From assembly GCF_014205255.1 (NCBI RefSeq), contig NZ_JACHNE010000001.1:5766001-5830000 (forward strand): a DNA stretch of 64,000 nt, read 5' to 3'. The notes beneath the pieces are model-generated. The model had not been told where the DNA came from. It worked only from the letters and a program-made list of their open reading frames with translations, and ran no database searches. How positions within the stretch are numbered: position 1 is the first letter of the stretch; every line of letters begins with the position of its first letter. This document shows positions 51,416 to 60,419 of the stretch, one piece after another. The stretch is from Streptomyces caelestis (GTDB taxonomy: Bacteria > Actinomycetota > Actinomycetes > Streptomycetales > Streptomycetaceae). Both the position numbers and the translations under genes were made by a program.

Positions 51416-52180
51416 CTACTCCTGGGGGCGCTTCAGACGGGCCACGAACTTGTACCGGTCGCCCCGGTACACCGACCGCACCCACTCCACCGGCTGCCCT
51501 TCCCGGTCCAGCGAGTGCCGGGAGAGCATCAGCATCGGCAGGCCGACGTCCGTGCCGAGCAGGCCGGCCTCGCGCGGGGTGGCCAGTGAGGTCTCGATGG
51601 TCTCCTCGGCCTCCGCGAGACGGACGTCGTAGACCTCGGCGAGCGCGGTGTAGAGGGACGTGTACTTCACCAGGGACCGGCGCAGGGCCGGGAAGCGCTT
51701 CGCGCTCAGGTGGGTGGTCTCGATGGCCATCGGCTCGCCGTTGGCCATGCGCAGCCGCTCGATGCGCAGCACCCGTCCGCCGGTCGTGATGTCGAGCAGC
51801 CCGGCGAGGCGGTCGTCGGCGGTGATGTAGCCGATGTCCAGCAGCTGCGAGGTGGGTTCGAGGCCCTGGGCGCGCATGTCCTCCGTGTACGAGGTCAGTT
51901 GCAGCGCCTGCGAGACCTTGGGCTTGGCGACGAACGTGCCCTTGCCCTGGATGCGCTCCAGCCGGCCCTCGACGACCAGCTCCTGCAGCGCCTGGCGCAC
52001 GGTCGTGCGCGAGGTGTCGAACTCCGCCGCCAGGGTGCGCTCGGGCGGGACCGGTGTGCCGGGCGCTTGGGTCTCGGTCATGTCGAGCAGGTGCTTCTTG
52101 AGGCGGTAGTACTTGGGCACGCGTGCGGTACGGACGGGCGCCCCGCTCTCGTTCTCCGCACTGCTGATGTCGGTGCTCAT
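51416..52180 (-). CDS. dasR: GntR/HutC-family global regulator DasR
   Basis: A 254-aa regulator. N-terminal winged helix (PPERTLAAEFDTSRTTVRQAL, residues 40-70) and a UTRA effector domain. DasR represses GlcNAc/chitin uptake, PTS and antibiotic genes; glucosamine-6-phosphate or GlcNAc-6-phosphate releases it. It is divergent from dasABC, with dre sites between, and the downstream nagB/SIS genes carry another site. Confidence 0.95.
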   Translation of the reverse strand: MSTDISSAENESGAPVRTARVPKYYRLKKHLLDMTETQAPGTPVPPERTLAAEFDTSRTTVRQALQELVVEGRLERIQGKGTFVAKPKVSQALQLTSYTEDMRAQGLEPTSQLLDIGYITADDRLAGLLDITTGGRVLRIERLRMANGEPMAIETTHLSAKRFPALRRSLVKYTSLYTALAEVYDVRLAEAEETIETSLATPREAGLLGTDVGLPMLMLSRHSLDREGQPVEWVRSVYRGDRYKFVARLKRPQE

Positions 52181-52238
52181 GCTCCGCCTTCCCGGCTCTT
52201 CCGCCGACCGATCTCACTTGTATACCGTCGGCGCCTCT

Positions 52239-52254
52239 TTTGGTCTAGTCCACA
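52239..52254. promoter_or_regulatory. DasR-responsive element (dre) near dasR
   Basis: TTTGGTCTAGTCCACA agrees at 12 of 16 positions with the consensus ACTGGTCTAGACCACT. It is 59 bases upstream of the dasR start. A half-site (GTAGACCACTT, minus strand) follows at 52261-52276. Both suggest autoregulation. Confidence 0.75.
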
Positions 52255-52405
52255 ACTCCAAGTGGTCTACCTGGAGTATGCCGTGCCGGCCGGGTTTTCG
52301 CCGGGTTCTTACTTAAAGGTTCCTGCATATGTAGGTCGCATAACAGCTGGTCAGAGCTTATTCCGGACCCTTGACAGGCCTGTTGGTCTGATCCAAGCTC
52401 CCCCT

Positions 52406-52421
52406 ACTGGTCTACACCATT
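52406..52421. promoter_or_regulatory. DasR-responsive element (dre) before dasA
   Basis: ACTGGTCTACACCATT matches the dre consensus at 14 of 16 positions, 70 bases before dasA. A weaker GTTGGTCTGATCCAAG lies at 52382-52397. The rest of the 310-base divergent region (52181-52490) holds no gene. Confidence 0.85.
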
Positions 52422-52490
52422 GGTCCAGGGTCCTGGCCCCACGTGCACCGCGGGGAGCAGGGGGTCGGTGGCATCCCTGAGGAGGGTGGC

Positions 52491-53774
52491 GTGAAGCGCA
52501 AGCTGATATCCGCGATCGGTATCGCGGGCGTGGTGGTCTCCATCGCGGCGTGCGGGGGCGAGGGTGGCGGCGGGGGCGCGGACAAGGGCGCGGACGCCAA
52601 GGAGCTGACCGTCTGGCTCACCGTCGACGCCCAGAACAACTGGCCGGAGCTGGTGAAGGCCGCCGACGCGGCGGTGCGGAAGAAGCACCCCGGTCTCAAG
52701 GTCAACCACGAGTACTACGGCTGGCCCGACAAGAACGCCAAGCTCGACGCCGTCCTCGCCACCGACAAGGTCCCCGACGTGGTCGAGATGGGCAACACCG
52801 AGATGCTCGGTTACATGGTCAAGGGCGCCTTCGCCCCCCTCGATACGGCCAAGTTCGACAACGCGGACGCCTGGCTGGACGGCCTCAAGGCCTCGGTGAC
52901 CTACGACGGCAAGACCTACGGTGTCCCGTACTACGCCGGCGGCCGCGTCGCCAACTGGCGGGGGGACGTGGCGGCCTCGGTCGGGGTGAAGACGCCCCCG
53001 AAGACGTACAAGGAACTCACCGCCGCTCTGGACAAGATCCAGAAGAAGCAGGGCGACAAGTTCAGCGCCTGGTACCAGCCCACCCGCGACTGGTACGCGG
53101 CCATGTCCTTCGTCTACGACGCCGGCGGCGCCATCGCCACCGAGTCGGGCGGCCAGTGGAAGGCGAGCCTCTCCTCGCCCGAGTCCCTCAGAGGCCTGAA
53201 GGAGTTCAAGAACGTCGTCGACTCCTACATGCACGGCGACAAGACCAAGGACGAGTCCGACCGCTACATCGTCTACGGCCAGGGCAAGTCCGCCATGATC
53301 TTCGCCGCCGCCTGGGAGGGCGCGACCGCAGAGGACCCCAAGAACGACAAGAGCGGCAAGCTCAAGGGCAACCTCCAGAACTTCGTGATGCCCGGCCCGT
53401 CCGGCAAGAACATGCCCGTCTTCCTGGGCGGCAGCGACCTCGCCGTGCCGGTGAAGTCCGACGCGCGGGCGCCGGCCGCCGAGTGGATCAACGCCTTCAC
53501 CGGCTCCTCCGGCCAGAAGGGCCTGATGGCCAAGGGCAACCTGCCCAACAACAAGACCGACCTGGCGACGCTGAAGAGCGACCCGAAGACGGCCGTCCCG
53601 GCCACCGCGGCCGAGTCCAACTGGTTCGTCCCGATGGCCCCCGGCTGGGGCCAGGTCGAGAAGGCACAGATCCTGCAGACCATGCTCCAGAGCATCGGCA
53701 CCGGCAAGAAGTCGGTCGAGGCCGCCGCCAAGGAGGCGGACGCCGCGATCGACAAGGTCATCAACACCAAGTGA
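52491..53774 (+). CDS. dasA: chitobiose-binding lipoprotein DasA (ABC transporter)
   Basis: A 427-aa extracellular solute-binding protein of ABC family 1. A lipoprotein signal with lipobox SIAAC is followed by a Gly-rich linker. The start GTG 52491 follows GAGGAGGG. In S. coelicolor DasA binds N,N'-diacetylchitobiose and delivers it to DasBC, and its loss alters development. A hairpin after the gene may raise its level relative to the permeases. Confidence 0.94.
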   Translation: MKRKLISAIGIAGVVVSIAACGGEGGGGGADKGADAKELTVWLTVDAQNNWPELVKAADAAVRKKHPGLKVNHEYYGWPDKNAKLDAVLATDKVPDVVEMGNTEMLGYMVKGAFAPLDTAKFDNADAWLDGLKASVTYDGKTYGVPYYAGGRVANWRGDVAASVGVKTPPKTYKELTAALDKIQKKQGDKFSAWYQPTRDWYAAMSFVYDAGGAIATESGGQWKASLSSPESLRGLKEFKNVVDSYMHGDKTKDESDRYIVYGQGKSAMIFAAAWEGATAEDPKNDKSGKLKGNLQNFVMPGPSGKNMPVFLGGSDLAVPVKSDARAPAAEWINAFTGSSGQKGLMAKGNLPNNKTDLATLKSDPKTAVPATAAESNWFVPMAPGWGQVEKAQILQTMLQSIGTGKKSVEAAAKEADAAIDKVINTK

Positions 53775-53781
53775 CCTTCGA

Positions 53782-53810
53782 GCGGGGCCCCCTCACGGGC
53801 GGAGCCCCGC
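53782..53810 (+). terminator. hairpin between dasA and dasB
   Basis: GCGGGGC (53782-53788) pairs with GCCCCGC (53804-53810). No T-run, so it is more likely a partial terminator or mRNA-stabilising structure that favours dasA over dasBC. Confidence 0.5.
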
Positions 53811-53847
53811 CCTCCGTACGAACTGAGGGACCGCCGAGGAGCGCGCG

Positions 53848-54834
53848 ATGAGTGCCGCAGACACCACCACCCCTGTCAAGGTGCCGCCACCGCGGCAGGC
53901 GCCGCCACCTCCCGCCGACGAGCTGCCCCGGGCGAGCCTGGCGTCGGGCGGGACCGCGGTCCCCTGGCTGCTGCTCGCCCCCTGCCTGCTGATCCTGGCC
54001 CTGGTCATGGGCTATCCGCTGGCCCGCCTGGTCACCCTGTCCTTCCAGAGGTTCGGGCAGTCCCAGCTGTGGGGCTTCCAGCCGGCCGAGCCGGTCGGGT
54101 TCGACAACTTCGCGAAGGTGCTGGGCGACGGCGAGTTCTGGACCGTCGTCGTGCGCACGATCGTCTTCGCCGCCGGGGCCGTCGTCTTCACGATGGTGAT
54201 CGGCATGGCGATCGCCCTGCTGCTCCAGCGGGTCTCCGGCTGGCTGAAGGTGCTCATCAACATCGTGCTGGTGGCCAGTTGGGGCATGCCCGTCATCGTG
54301 GCGACCACGGTCTTCAAGTGGCTCTTCGACTCGGACTACGGCGTCTTCAACGCGCTGCTCAGCAAGCTGCCCGGTGTCGAGATGATCGGCCACAACTGGT
54401 TCGCGAGCGGGCCCGAGGGTCTGGCCGTGATCATGCTGCTGGTGGTGTGGGGAGCCGTGCCGTTCGTGGTCATCACGCTCAGCGCGGGTCTCACCCAGGT
54501 GCCGAAGGAACTGGAGGAGGCGGCCCGCCTGGACGGCGCCGGCTCCTGGGGCGTCTTCCGCTATGTCACCCTGCCCGTCCTCAAGCCGATCATCGTGATG
54601 CTCACGACCCTGTCGGTCATCTGGGACATGGGCGTCTTCCCCCAGGTGTTCGTCATGCGTAACGGTCACCCGGAGCCGGAGTTCCAGGTCCTCAACACCT
54701 ACTCCTACGACCGGGCGTTCGTGGTCAACGACTACGCCCAGGGCTCGGCCATCGCGCTGGTCACCGTCCTGCTGCTGCTCGGTGTGGTCGCCGTCTACAT
54801 GCGGCAGATGCTGAAGATCGGAGAGGTCGAATGA
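53848..54834 (+). CDS. dasB: ABC sugar permease DasB
   Basis: A 328-aa membrane permease with six predicted helices. The EAA loop EEAARLDGAGSWGVFRYVTL docks the ATPase. The Pro-rich cytoplasmic N terminus (PPPRQAPPPPADEL) is longer than usual. It forms the chitobiose channel with DasC; the ATPase is not in this cluster and is presumably the shared MsiK. Confidence 0.93.
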   Translation: MSAADTTTPVKVPPPRQAPPPPADELPRASLASGGTAVPWLLLAPCLLILALVMGYPLARLVTLSFQRFGQSQLWGFQPAEPVGFDNFAKVLGDGEFWTVVVRTIVFAAGAVVFTMVIGMAIALLLQRVSGWLKVLINIVLVASWGMPVIVATTVFKWLFDSDYGVFNALLSKLPGVEMIGHNWFASGPEGLAVIMLLVVWGAVPFVVITLSAGLTQVPKELEEAARLDGAGSWGVFRYVTLPVLKPIIVMLTTLSVIWDMGVFPQVFVMRNGHPEPEFQVLNTYSYDRAFVVNDYAQGSAIALVTVLLLLGVVAVYMRQMLKIGEVE

Positions 54835-55670
54835 GCAGCACTGTGACCGGCCGCCGGGCGCCGAAGCTCTGGTGGAACCTCCTCGGTCTCCTGGTCTTCG
54901 TCACCGCCGGCTTCCCGCTCTACTGGATGCTCAACACGGCGTTCAAGCCCGCCAAGGACGCCATCGACCCGGACCCGAGCCTGCTGCCGACCGGCGTCAC
55001 CTTCGCCAACTTCGGCCGCGCGCTGGACATCGCCGACTTCTGGGGCCCGGTGGGCCGCAGCATGGTGGTGTCGCTGGCGGTGGTCGTCATCGGCATGGCC
55101 GTGGGGCTGCTGGCCGCGCTCGCCATCTCCCGCTTCGCCTTCCGCGGCCGCAAGATCGTGATCGTGGGCATCCTCGCGGTCCAGATGGTCCCGCTGGTCG
55201 CCATGATCATCCCGGTGTTCCTGCTGCTCAACGACCTGGGCCAGTACGACCGGCTGACGGGTCTCGTCATCACGTACCTGACCTTCATCCTGCCGTTCAC
55301 CGTGTGGACGCTGAGGGGCTTCATCGTCAACATCCCGAAGGAACTGGAGGAGGCGGCCATGGTCGACGGCTGCTCCCGCACGGGCGCCTTCCTCCGGGTG
55401 GTCTTCCCGCTCCTGGCCCCCGGCATGGTCGCCACCTCGGTCTACGGTTTCATCCAGGCCTGGAACGAGTACCTGTACGCCCTGATGCTGCTCAGCCAGA
55501 AGAACCAGACGGCGACCGTCTGGCTCGGCAACTTCACCACCAAACACGGCACCGAATACGCCCCGATGATGGCCGGCGCCACGATGATGGCCGTGCCGAT
55601 CGTCGCCCTCTTCCTCCTCGTCCAGCGCAAGATGGCCGCGGGCCTGACCGCGGGCGCCGTGAAGGGATGA
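54831..55670 (+). CDS. dasC: ABC sugar permease DasC
   Basis: A 279-aa permease with six helices and EAA loop EEAAMVDGCSRTGAFLRVVF. ATG overlaps the dasB stop (ATGA). Partner of DasB in chitobiose import. No ATP-binding gene follows, in line with use of the multitask ATPase MsiK. Confidence 0.93.
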   Translation: MSSTVTGRRAPKLWWNLLGLLVFVTAGFPLYWMLNTAFKPAKDAIDPDPSLLPTGVTFANFGRALDIADFWGPVGRSMVVSLAVVVIGMAVGLLAALAISRFAFRGRKIVIVGILAVQMVPLVAMIIPVFLLLNDLGQYDRLTGLVITYLTFILPFTVWTLRGFIVNIPKELEEAAMVDGCSRTGAFLRVVFPLLAPGMVATSVYGFIQAWNEYLYALMLLSQKNQTATVWLGNFTTKHGTEYAPMMAGATMMAVPIVALFLLVQRKMAAGLTAGAVKG

Positions 55671-55679
55671 CCTCACCCG

Positions 55680-57254
55680 ATGACGACACTCGCCGGCGGT
55701 ACCGACACGCTCACCCGTGACGCCCTGACGGTTCTCCAGCCCGGCTTCACCGGAACCACCGCTCCCGACTGGCTGCTGCGCCGGCTCGGCGAGGGCCTCG
55801 CCTCCGTCGGCCTGTTCGGCCGCAACATCGCCTCGCCCGGCCAACTGGCCGCGCTGACCGCGCAACTGCGGGCCGAGCGCGACGACGTCCTGGTCGCGAT
55901 CGACGAGGAAGGCGGTGACGTGACGCGCCTGGAGGTGCGGACCGGCTCCTCCTTCCCGGGCAACCACGCCCTCGGCGCGGTGGACGACGTCGAGCTGACC
56001 CGACAGGTCGCGCACGAGCTGGGCCGCCGTCTCGCGGCCTGCGGCGTGAACCTCAACTGGGCCCCGTCCGCCGACGTCAACTCCAACCCGCGCAACCCGG
56101 TGATCGGTGTCCGCTCCTTCGGTGCCGACACCGAACTGGCCGCCCGGCACACCGCCGCCTATGTGACGGGCCTCCAGTCCGCGGGAGTCGCCGCCTGCAC
56201 CAAGCACTTCCCCGGCCACGGCGACACGGCCGTCGACTCCCACCACGCCCTCCCGCACATCGGCGTCCCCGCGGAGGTGCTGACCGACCGCGAACTGACC
56301 CCGTTCCGCGCCGCCATCGCCGTCGGCAGCCGGGCCGTGATGAGCGCCCACATCCTGGTCCCGGCCCTGGACCCCGACCACCCGGCGACCCTCTCCCGCC
56401 GCATCCTGACCGGCCTGCTGCGCGGCGAACTCGGCTACGACGGCCTCATCGTCACCGACGGCATGGAGATGCGGGCCATCGCGGGCACCTACGGCATCGA
56501 ACGCGGCAGCGTCCTCGCCGTCGCCGCCGGTGCCGACGCGATCTGCGTGGGCGGCGGTCTGGCCGACGACGCGACCGTACGGCGCCTGCGGGACGCCCTG
56601 GTCGCGGCGGTGCGCGCGGGCGAACTGCCGGAGGAACGCCTGGCCGAGGCCGCGGACCGGGTCCGGGCGCTGGCCAGCTGGGCGAGCGCGCCCGGCCGCG
56701 CACCCGAGGAGACCCGCGGCAGTGAGATCGGCCTGCACGCCGCCCGCCGCGCCCTCACGGTCACCGTCGCCCCGGGCCTGGGCAGCCCGGAGACCATCGA
56801 GCCCCTCACCGAACCGCCCTACGTCGCCGCCCTCACCCCCGTCGCCAACATCGCGGTGGGCGACGAGACCCCCTGGGGTATCGCCGCCGAACTCGTCCAC
56901 CTCCTGCCGGGCACGGTCACGGGCAGCTTCTCCGCCGAGGACGGTAAGGCGGAGGACGGCGAGGGGAAGGACGGTAAGGCGGAGGACGGCAAGGAGAGCG
57001 ATGCCGGTGAGCGCGCCGGACGGGCGGCCCTTGAGGCCGCCGGTCCGCGCCGCATCGTCGCCGTCGTCCGCGACGAACACCGCCACCCCTGGATGGCCTC
57101 GGCCCTCGACATCCTGCTGGCCGCCCGCCCCGACACCATCGTGGTCGAGATGGGCGTCCCCCAGGCCGCACCCCGCGGCGCCCTGCACATCGCCACGCAC
57201 GGCGCGGCCCGCGTCTGCGGCCGCGCGGCGGCCGAGGTGATCGCCGGGTTGTAA
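55680..57254 (+). CDS. dasD: GH3 family beta-N-acetylglucosaminidase
   Basis: A 524-aa GH3 enzyme of the NagZ type. The acid/base dyad segment KHFPGHGDTAVDSHH and the nucleophile Asp in VTDGMEMRA are present. There is no signal peptide, so it acts inside the cell, presumably on imported chitobiose. Between residues about 417 and 445 lies an acidic/lysine low-complexity insert encoded by a 30-bp tandem repeat. ATG 55680 is 9 bases after dasC. It is the last gene of the das operon. Confidence 0.93.
   Translation: MTTLAGGTDTLTRDALTVLQPGFTGTTAPDWLLRRLGEGLASVGLFGRNIASPGQLAALTAQLRAERDDVLVAIDEEGGDVTRLEVRTGSSFPGNHALGAVDDVELTRQVAHELGRRLAACGVNLNWAPSADVNSNPRNPVIGVRSFGADTELAARHTAAYVTGLQSAGVAACTKHFPGHGDTAVDSHHALPHIGVPAEVLTDRELTPFRAAIAVGSRAVMSAHILVPALDPDHPATLSRRILTGLLRGELGYDGLIVTDGMEMRAIAGTYGIERGSVLAVAAGADAICVGGGLADDATVRRLRDALVAAVRAGELPEERLAEAADRVRALASWASAPGRAPEETRGSEIGLHAARRALTVTVAPGLGSPETIEPLTEPPYVAALTPVANIAVGDETPWGIAAELVHLLPGTVTGSFSAEDGKAEDGEGKDGKAEDGKESDAGERAGRAALEAAGPRRIVAVVRDEHRHPWMASALDILLAARPDTIVVEMGVPQAAPRGALHIATHGAARVCGRAAAEVIAGL
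56941..57000 (+). repeat. 30-bp tandem repeat inside the GH3 gene
   Basis: The 20-base core ACGGTAAGGCGGAGGACGGC occurs at 56941-56960 and again at 56971-56990, in frame, encoding DGKAEDG-type repeats. It expands a surface loop of the enzyme without disrupting the frame. Confidence 0.85.
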
Positions 57255-57284
57255 AACCCCCTCCGAATGTAGTACTTCTTATAC

Positions 57285-57533
57285 ATGAGCGAGCAGGTGC
57301 ACAACAGGTTGGCCATGGTGCGCGCTGAACGGAAGGTGTCGCGCCAGAGCCTGGCCGAGGCAGTGGGAGTCCACTACCAGACCATCGGCTACATCGAGCG
57401 AGGGCAGTACAACCCGAGCCTCGACCTGGCGCTGAAGATCTCCAAGTTCTTCGATCTGCCGGTCGAGGCCCTGTTCTCCCTCGAACCGTTCCGGCCGCTC
57501 ACAGACGAGGTCTACGGGAGGAACCAGCCATGA
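57285..57533 (+). CDS. small XRE-family DNA-binding protein
   Basis: An 82-aa protein that is essentially one Cro/CI helix-turn-helix (SRQSLAEAVGVHYQTIGYIERG, NPSLDLALKISKFFDLPVE). There is no Shine-Dalgarno sequence before ATG 57285. Promoter-like TTGTAA (57249-57254) and TAGTAC (57270-57275) with 15-base spacing would start transcription at or near the ATG, so translation may be leaderless. The membrane protein gene overlaps its stop by ATGA. Confidence 0.88.
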   Translation: MSEQVHNRLAMVRAERKVSRQSLAEAVGVHYQTIGYIERGQYNPSLDLALKISKFFDLPVEALFSLEPFRPLTDEVYGRNQP

Positions 57534-58075
57534 CGACGACACGCCTGACCCGCTACGACCGGATCATGCTGCGGCTCATGAACGACCGCCGCGGCCAGGC
57601 CTGGTACGCCACGGCGGCACGCCGACGCCTGGCCGTCGCCGCGCACATCACCCTCACCGTGGCCATCGGCGGACTGATGACGCACCTCTTCCTCGCCGAG
57701 GGCGAGCCGCTGTGGCCCGTCGCCGCGATGGCGGTGCTGCTGCTTCCCTGGATGGTCGCGACCGGGATCATCGACGGCGCCACCCGGGGCCTGCTGGAGC
57801 TGCGCGAACACGTGCTGGACGAGCGGCAGTCGGCCGAACGCAGTCGCGTCCTGGCCCGGTCCCACCGCACGACGACCCTGCTCCTGGCCGCGTCGGCGGT
57901 CGCCCTGCTGATCACGGGCGGCGTCGACGGCAACGCCCCGAAGGCCTACGCCGCACCCCTCCTCATCGCCGTCCTCGTCGTCCACTGGGTCATGCCGCTG
58001 TGGGTGGCCGGCCTGCGCGCCCAGGACGAGCCGGCCGACGACGACGCCCTGGAGGCAGGGGCGCTCGGCCGCTAG
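57530..58075 (+). CDS. four-helix membrane protein coupled to the XRE regulator
   Basis: A 181-aa protein with about four transmembrane helices (LTVAIGGLMTHLF, VAAMAVLLLPWMVATGII, LLLAASAVALLITGG, LIAVLVVHWVMPLWVAGL) and a basic N terminus. XRE plus small membrane protein gene pairs of this type often form sensory modules in which the membrane partner sequesters or signals to the regulator. No family name is recognised. Confidence 0.82.
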   Translation: MTTTRLTRYDRIMLRLMNDRRGQAWYATAARRRLAVAAHITLTVAIGGLMTHLFLAEGEPLWPVAAMAVLLLPWMVATGIIDGATRGLLELREHVLDERQSAERSRVLARSHRTTTLLLAASAVALLITGGVDGNAPKAYAAPLLIAVLVVHWVMPLWVAGLRAQDEPADDDALEAGALGR

Positions 58076-58177
58076 GGTCTGGCGTCCGGATCAGGTCGCA
58101 GGGAACCGGCGGCATCTCGTCAGCGCCGCAGACGCGCGTGCCAGGCCCCGCGTGACCAACCTGCCCGGACAGCACAC

Positions 58178-58963
58178 CTAGATCCCCTGCCACTCCGGCT
58201 TGTTGGCAAAGGTGTACCGGAAGTAGTCCGCCAGCTTCAGCTTCGACGCGGCGGCCTCGTCGACCACGACGGTCGCATGCGGGTGGAGCTGGAGCGCGGA
58301 CGCGGGGTACACCGCGGCGACCGGCCCCTCCACCGTCGCCGCGACCGCGTCCGCCTTGCCCTCGCCGGTGGCCAGCAGCACCAGGTGCCGGGCCTCCAGG
58401 ATGGTGCCGATACCCTGCGTGATCACGTGGTGCGGCACCTGGTGGATGTCGCCGTCGAAGAAGCGCGCGTTGTCGACCCGGGTCTGCTCGGTCAGTGTCT
58501 TGATCCGCGTCCGCGACGCCAGCGACGAACACGGCTCGTTGAACCCTATGTGCCCGTCGGTACCGATCCCGAGCAACTGAAGGTCCACGCCCCCGGCGTC
58601 CGCGAGCGCCTTGTCGTACGCCTCGCTCGCCCCCGGCACGTCCTCGGCCGTGCCGTCCGGCCCCATGAACTTATCCATCCCGATCCCGAGCGGCTCCAGC
58701 ACCTCACGCCGCAGCACCGAGCGGTACGACTCCGGATGGTCGGCGGGGAGCCCCACGTACTCGTCGAGCTGGGCTATCCGCGCCCGCGCCACGTCCACGG
58801 CCCCGGAGCGCACCTTGGCCGTCAGCGCCTCGTACACGGGCAGCGGCGTCGAGCCGGTCGCCACGCCGAGCAGGGCGCCGGGCTTGCGCCGGAGCAGCTG
58901 AGCCATGGCCTCCGCGATGAGCTCGCCGCCCGCCTTGGCGTCCGGAACGATGACAACTTCCAC
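58178..58963 (-). CDS. nagB: glucosamine-6-phosphate deaminase NagB
   Basis: A 261-aa enzyme converting glucosamine-6-phosphate to fructose-6-phosphate and ammonia. Motifs are GVATGSTPLPVY, LDEYVGLPADHPESY and LLGIGTDGHIGFNEP. It completes the catabolism of chitobiose imported by DasABC, and its substrate is a DasR effector. The shared divergent region with the SIS gene (58964-59210) carries a dre site. Confidence 0.95.
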   Translation of the reverse strand: MEVVIVPDAKAGGELIAEAMAQLLRRKPGALLGVATGSTPLPVYEALTAKVRSGAVDVARARIAQLDEYVGLPADHPESYRSVLRREVLEPLGIGMDKFMGPDGTAEDVPGASEAYDKALADAGGVDLQLLGIGTDGHIGFNEPCSSLASRTRIKTLTEQTRVDNARFFDGDIHQVPHHVITQGIGTILEARHLVLLATGEGKADAVAATVEGPVAAVYPASALQLHPHATVVVDEAAASKLKLADYFRYTFANKPEWQGI

Positions 58964-59019
58964 GCTGGGCCTGCCGATCTGAGAGGGATGCTCAACTGGG
59001 ACGGGACCCGGGAGGGGTC

Positions 59020-59035
59020 GGTGGTTTAGACCAAT
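59020..59035. promoter_or_regulatory. DasR-responsive element (dre) before nagB
   Basis: On the minus strand ATTGGTCTAAACCACC matches the dre consensus at 13 of 16 positions. It lies 57 bases before nagB and 176 bases before the divergent SIS gene, so it may control both. Confidence 0.82.
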
Positions 59036-59210
59036 CTAACAGAGCGGGGACGCCCCTCCCAGGGGCAATGCCGCCGGTCCCACAAGGGCAGCCGCCCGGT
59101 GCCGGCCAGGTCTCCGGCAGGTGAACAGGGCCGGTCCCGCGTGGGCGCTTTGGGGTGCGGGGGAGTGGAATGGGAGCTGCACCTGCCCGCGCCCCGGAAG
59201 GAACCCCGCC

Positions 59211-60281
59211 ATGGCCGCCGCCACACCGGACACCCTCAGCGAGCGCCCGGGCCGGATCATGGCCCGGGAGATGGCGGAGCAGCCCGCCGTCCTGCGCCGG
59301 ATCCTGGCCGACGGCGCCCTCGCCATCCGGGACGTGGCACGGCAGATCGCCGCCCGCGCTCCCCGCTTCGTCCTGCTGACCGCCCGCGGCACCTCCGACA
59401 ACGCCGCCCTCTACGCCAAGTACCTCCTGGAGATCCGGCTCGGCCTGCCCTGCGGACTCACCTCGATGTCCACCACCACGGCCTACGGCGCCCGACCCGA
59501 CCTCACGGACGTCCTCGTCGTCACCGTCAGCCAGTCCGGCGGCTCCCCGGACCTGGTCGCCTCGACCCGGGCCGCCCGCGAGGCCGGCGCCACCACGCTC
59601 GCCGTCACCAACAGCCCGGACTCACCCCTCGCCGGCGTCTCCGAGTACCACATCGACATCATGGCCGGGCAGGAGAAGGCCCTCCCCGCGACCAAGACGT
59701 ACACCGCCTCCCTTCTCGCGCTCTACCTGTTCGTCGAAGGCCTGCGTGGCGGCGACGGCGCGCCCGCGCACGTGCTGCCGGACCTCGCCGGGCACCTGCT
59801 CGCCCGGCAGGACGAGGTGCGCACCCTCGCCGCCCGCTACCGCTTCGCCGAGCGCATGGTGATCACCTCACGCGGCTACGGCTACCCCACGGCCAAAGAA
59901 GCCGCCCTCAAGCTGATGGAGACCAGCTACATCCCCGCCCTCTCCTACTCCGGCGCCGACCTGCTGCACGGACCGCTCGCCATGGTCGACAACGTCTCCC
60001 CGGTCATCGCCGTGGTCACCGACGGCAAGGGCGGCGAAGCACTCCAGCCGGTCCTCGACCGGCTGCGCGGCCGCGGCGCCGACCTGGTCGTCATCGGCCC
60101 CCGGCATCAGGTCGAGCAGGCGTCGGCCGGCTTCGTCCTGCCGACGGACGACGTGGCGGAGGAGGTCCAGCCCGTCCTGGAAATCATTCCCCTCCAGCTT
60201 CTGGCCTACGAGGTCACCATCGCCCGCGGCCAGGACCCGGACGCGCCGCGCGCGCTGGCCAAGGTGACGGAGACGCGCTGA
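59211..60281 (+). CDS. double-SIS-domain sugar-phosphate isomerase/deaminase (GlmS-like, NagB-II type)
   Basis: A 356-aa protein with two SIS domains (LTARGTSDNAALYAKY with SQSGGSPD, then VITSRGYGYPTAKEAALK with SYSGADLLHGPLAMV). It equals the C-terminal isomerase half of GlmS without the glutaminase domain, the architecture of NagB-II/AgaS-type deaminases. It could be a second glucosamine-6-phosphate deaminase next to NagB, or act on another amino sugar. ATG 59211 follows GGAAGGAA. Confidence 0.85.
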   Translation: MAAATPDTLSERPGRIMAREMAEQPAVLRRILADGALAIRDVARQIAARAPRFVLLTARGTSDNAALYAKYLLEIRLGLPCGLTSMSTTTAYGARPDLTDVLVVTVSQSGGSPDLVASTRAAREAGATTLAVTNSPDSPLAGVSEYHIDIMAGQEKALPATKTYTASLLALYLFVEGLRGGDGAPAHVLPDLAGHLLARQDEVRTLAARYRFAERMVITSRGYGYPTAKEAALKLMETSYIPALSYSGADLLHGPLAMVDNVSPVIAVVTDGKGGEALQPVLDRLRGRGADLVVIGPRHQVEQASAGFVLPTDDVAEEVQPVLEIIPLQLLAYEVTIARGQDPDAPRALAKVTETR

Positions 60282-60419
60282 CTGAGACCGGGACGGCGTG
60301 ACGAGTTCGCTGATGCCCCAGGGGCGAGTCCGGACCCCCGGCTGCGCACCGGCGGTCTCCGATGCTCTGACCGGGAAGGTTCGCCCGGGCGCTGGCTACG
60401 CCTCGATACTCTGCACGGC

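Noticed and set aside
54795..57200. An 801-codon minus-strand open frame antisense to dasC and the GH3 gene.
   Set aside because: Shadow of two well-supported plus-strand genes; low-complexity Gly/Arg/Asp composition and no start signals.
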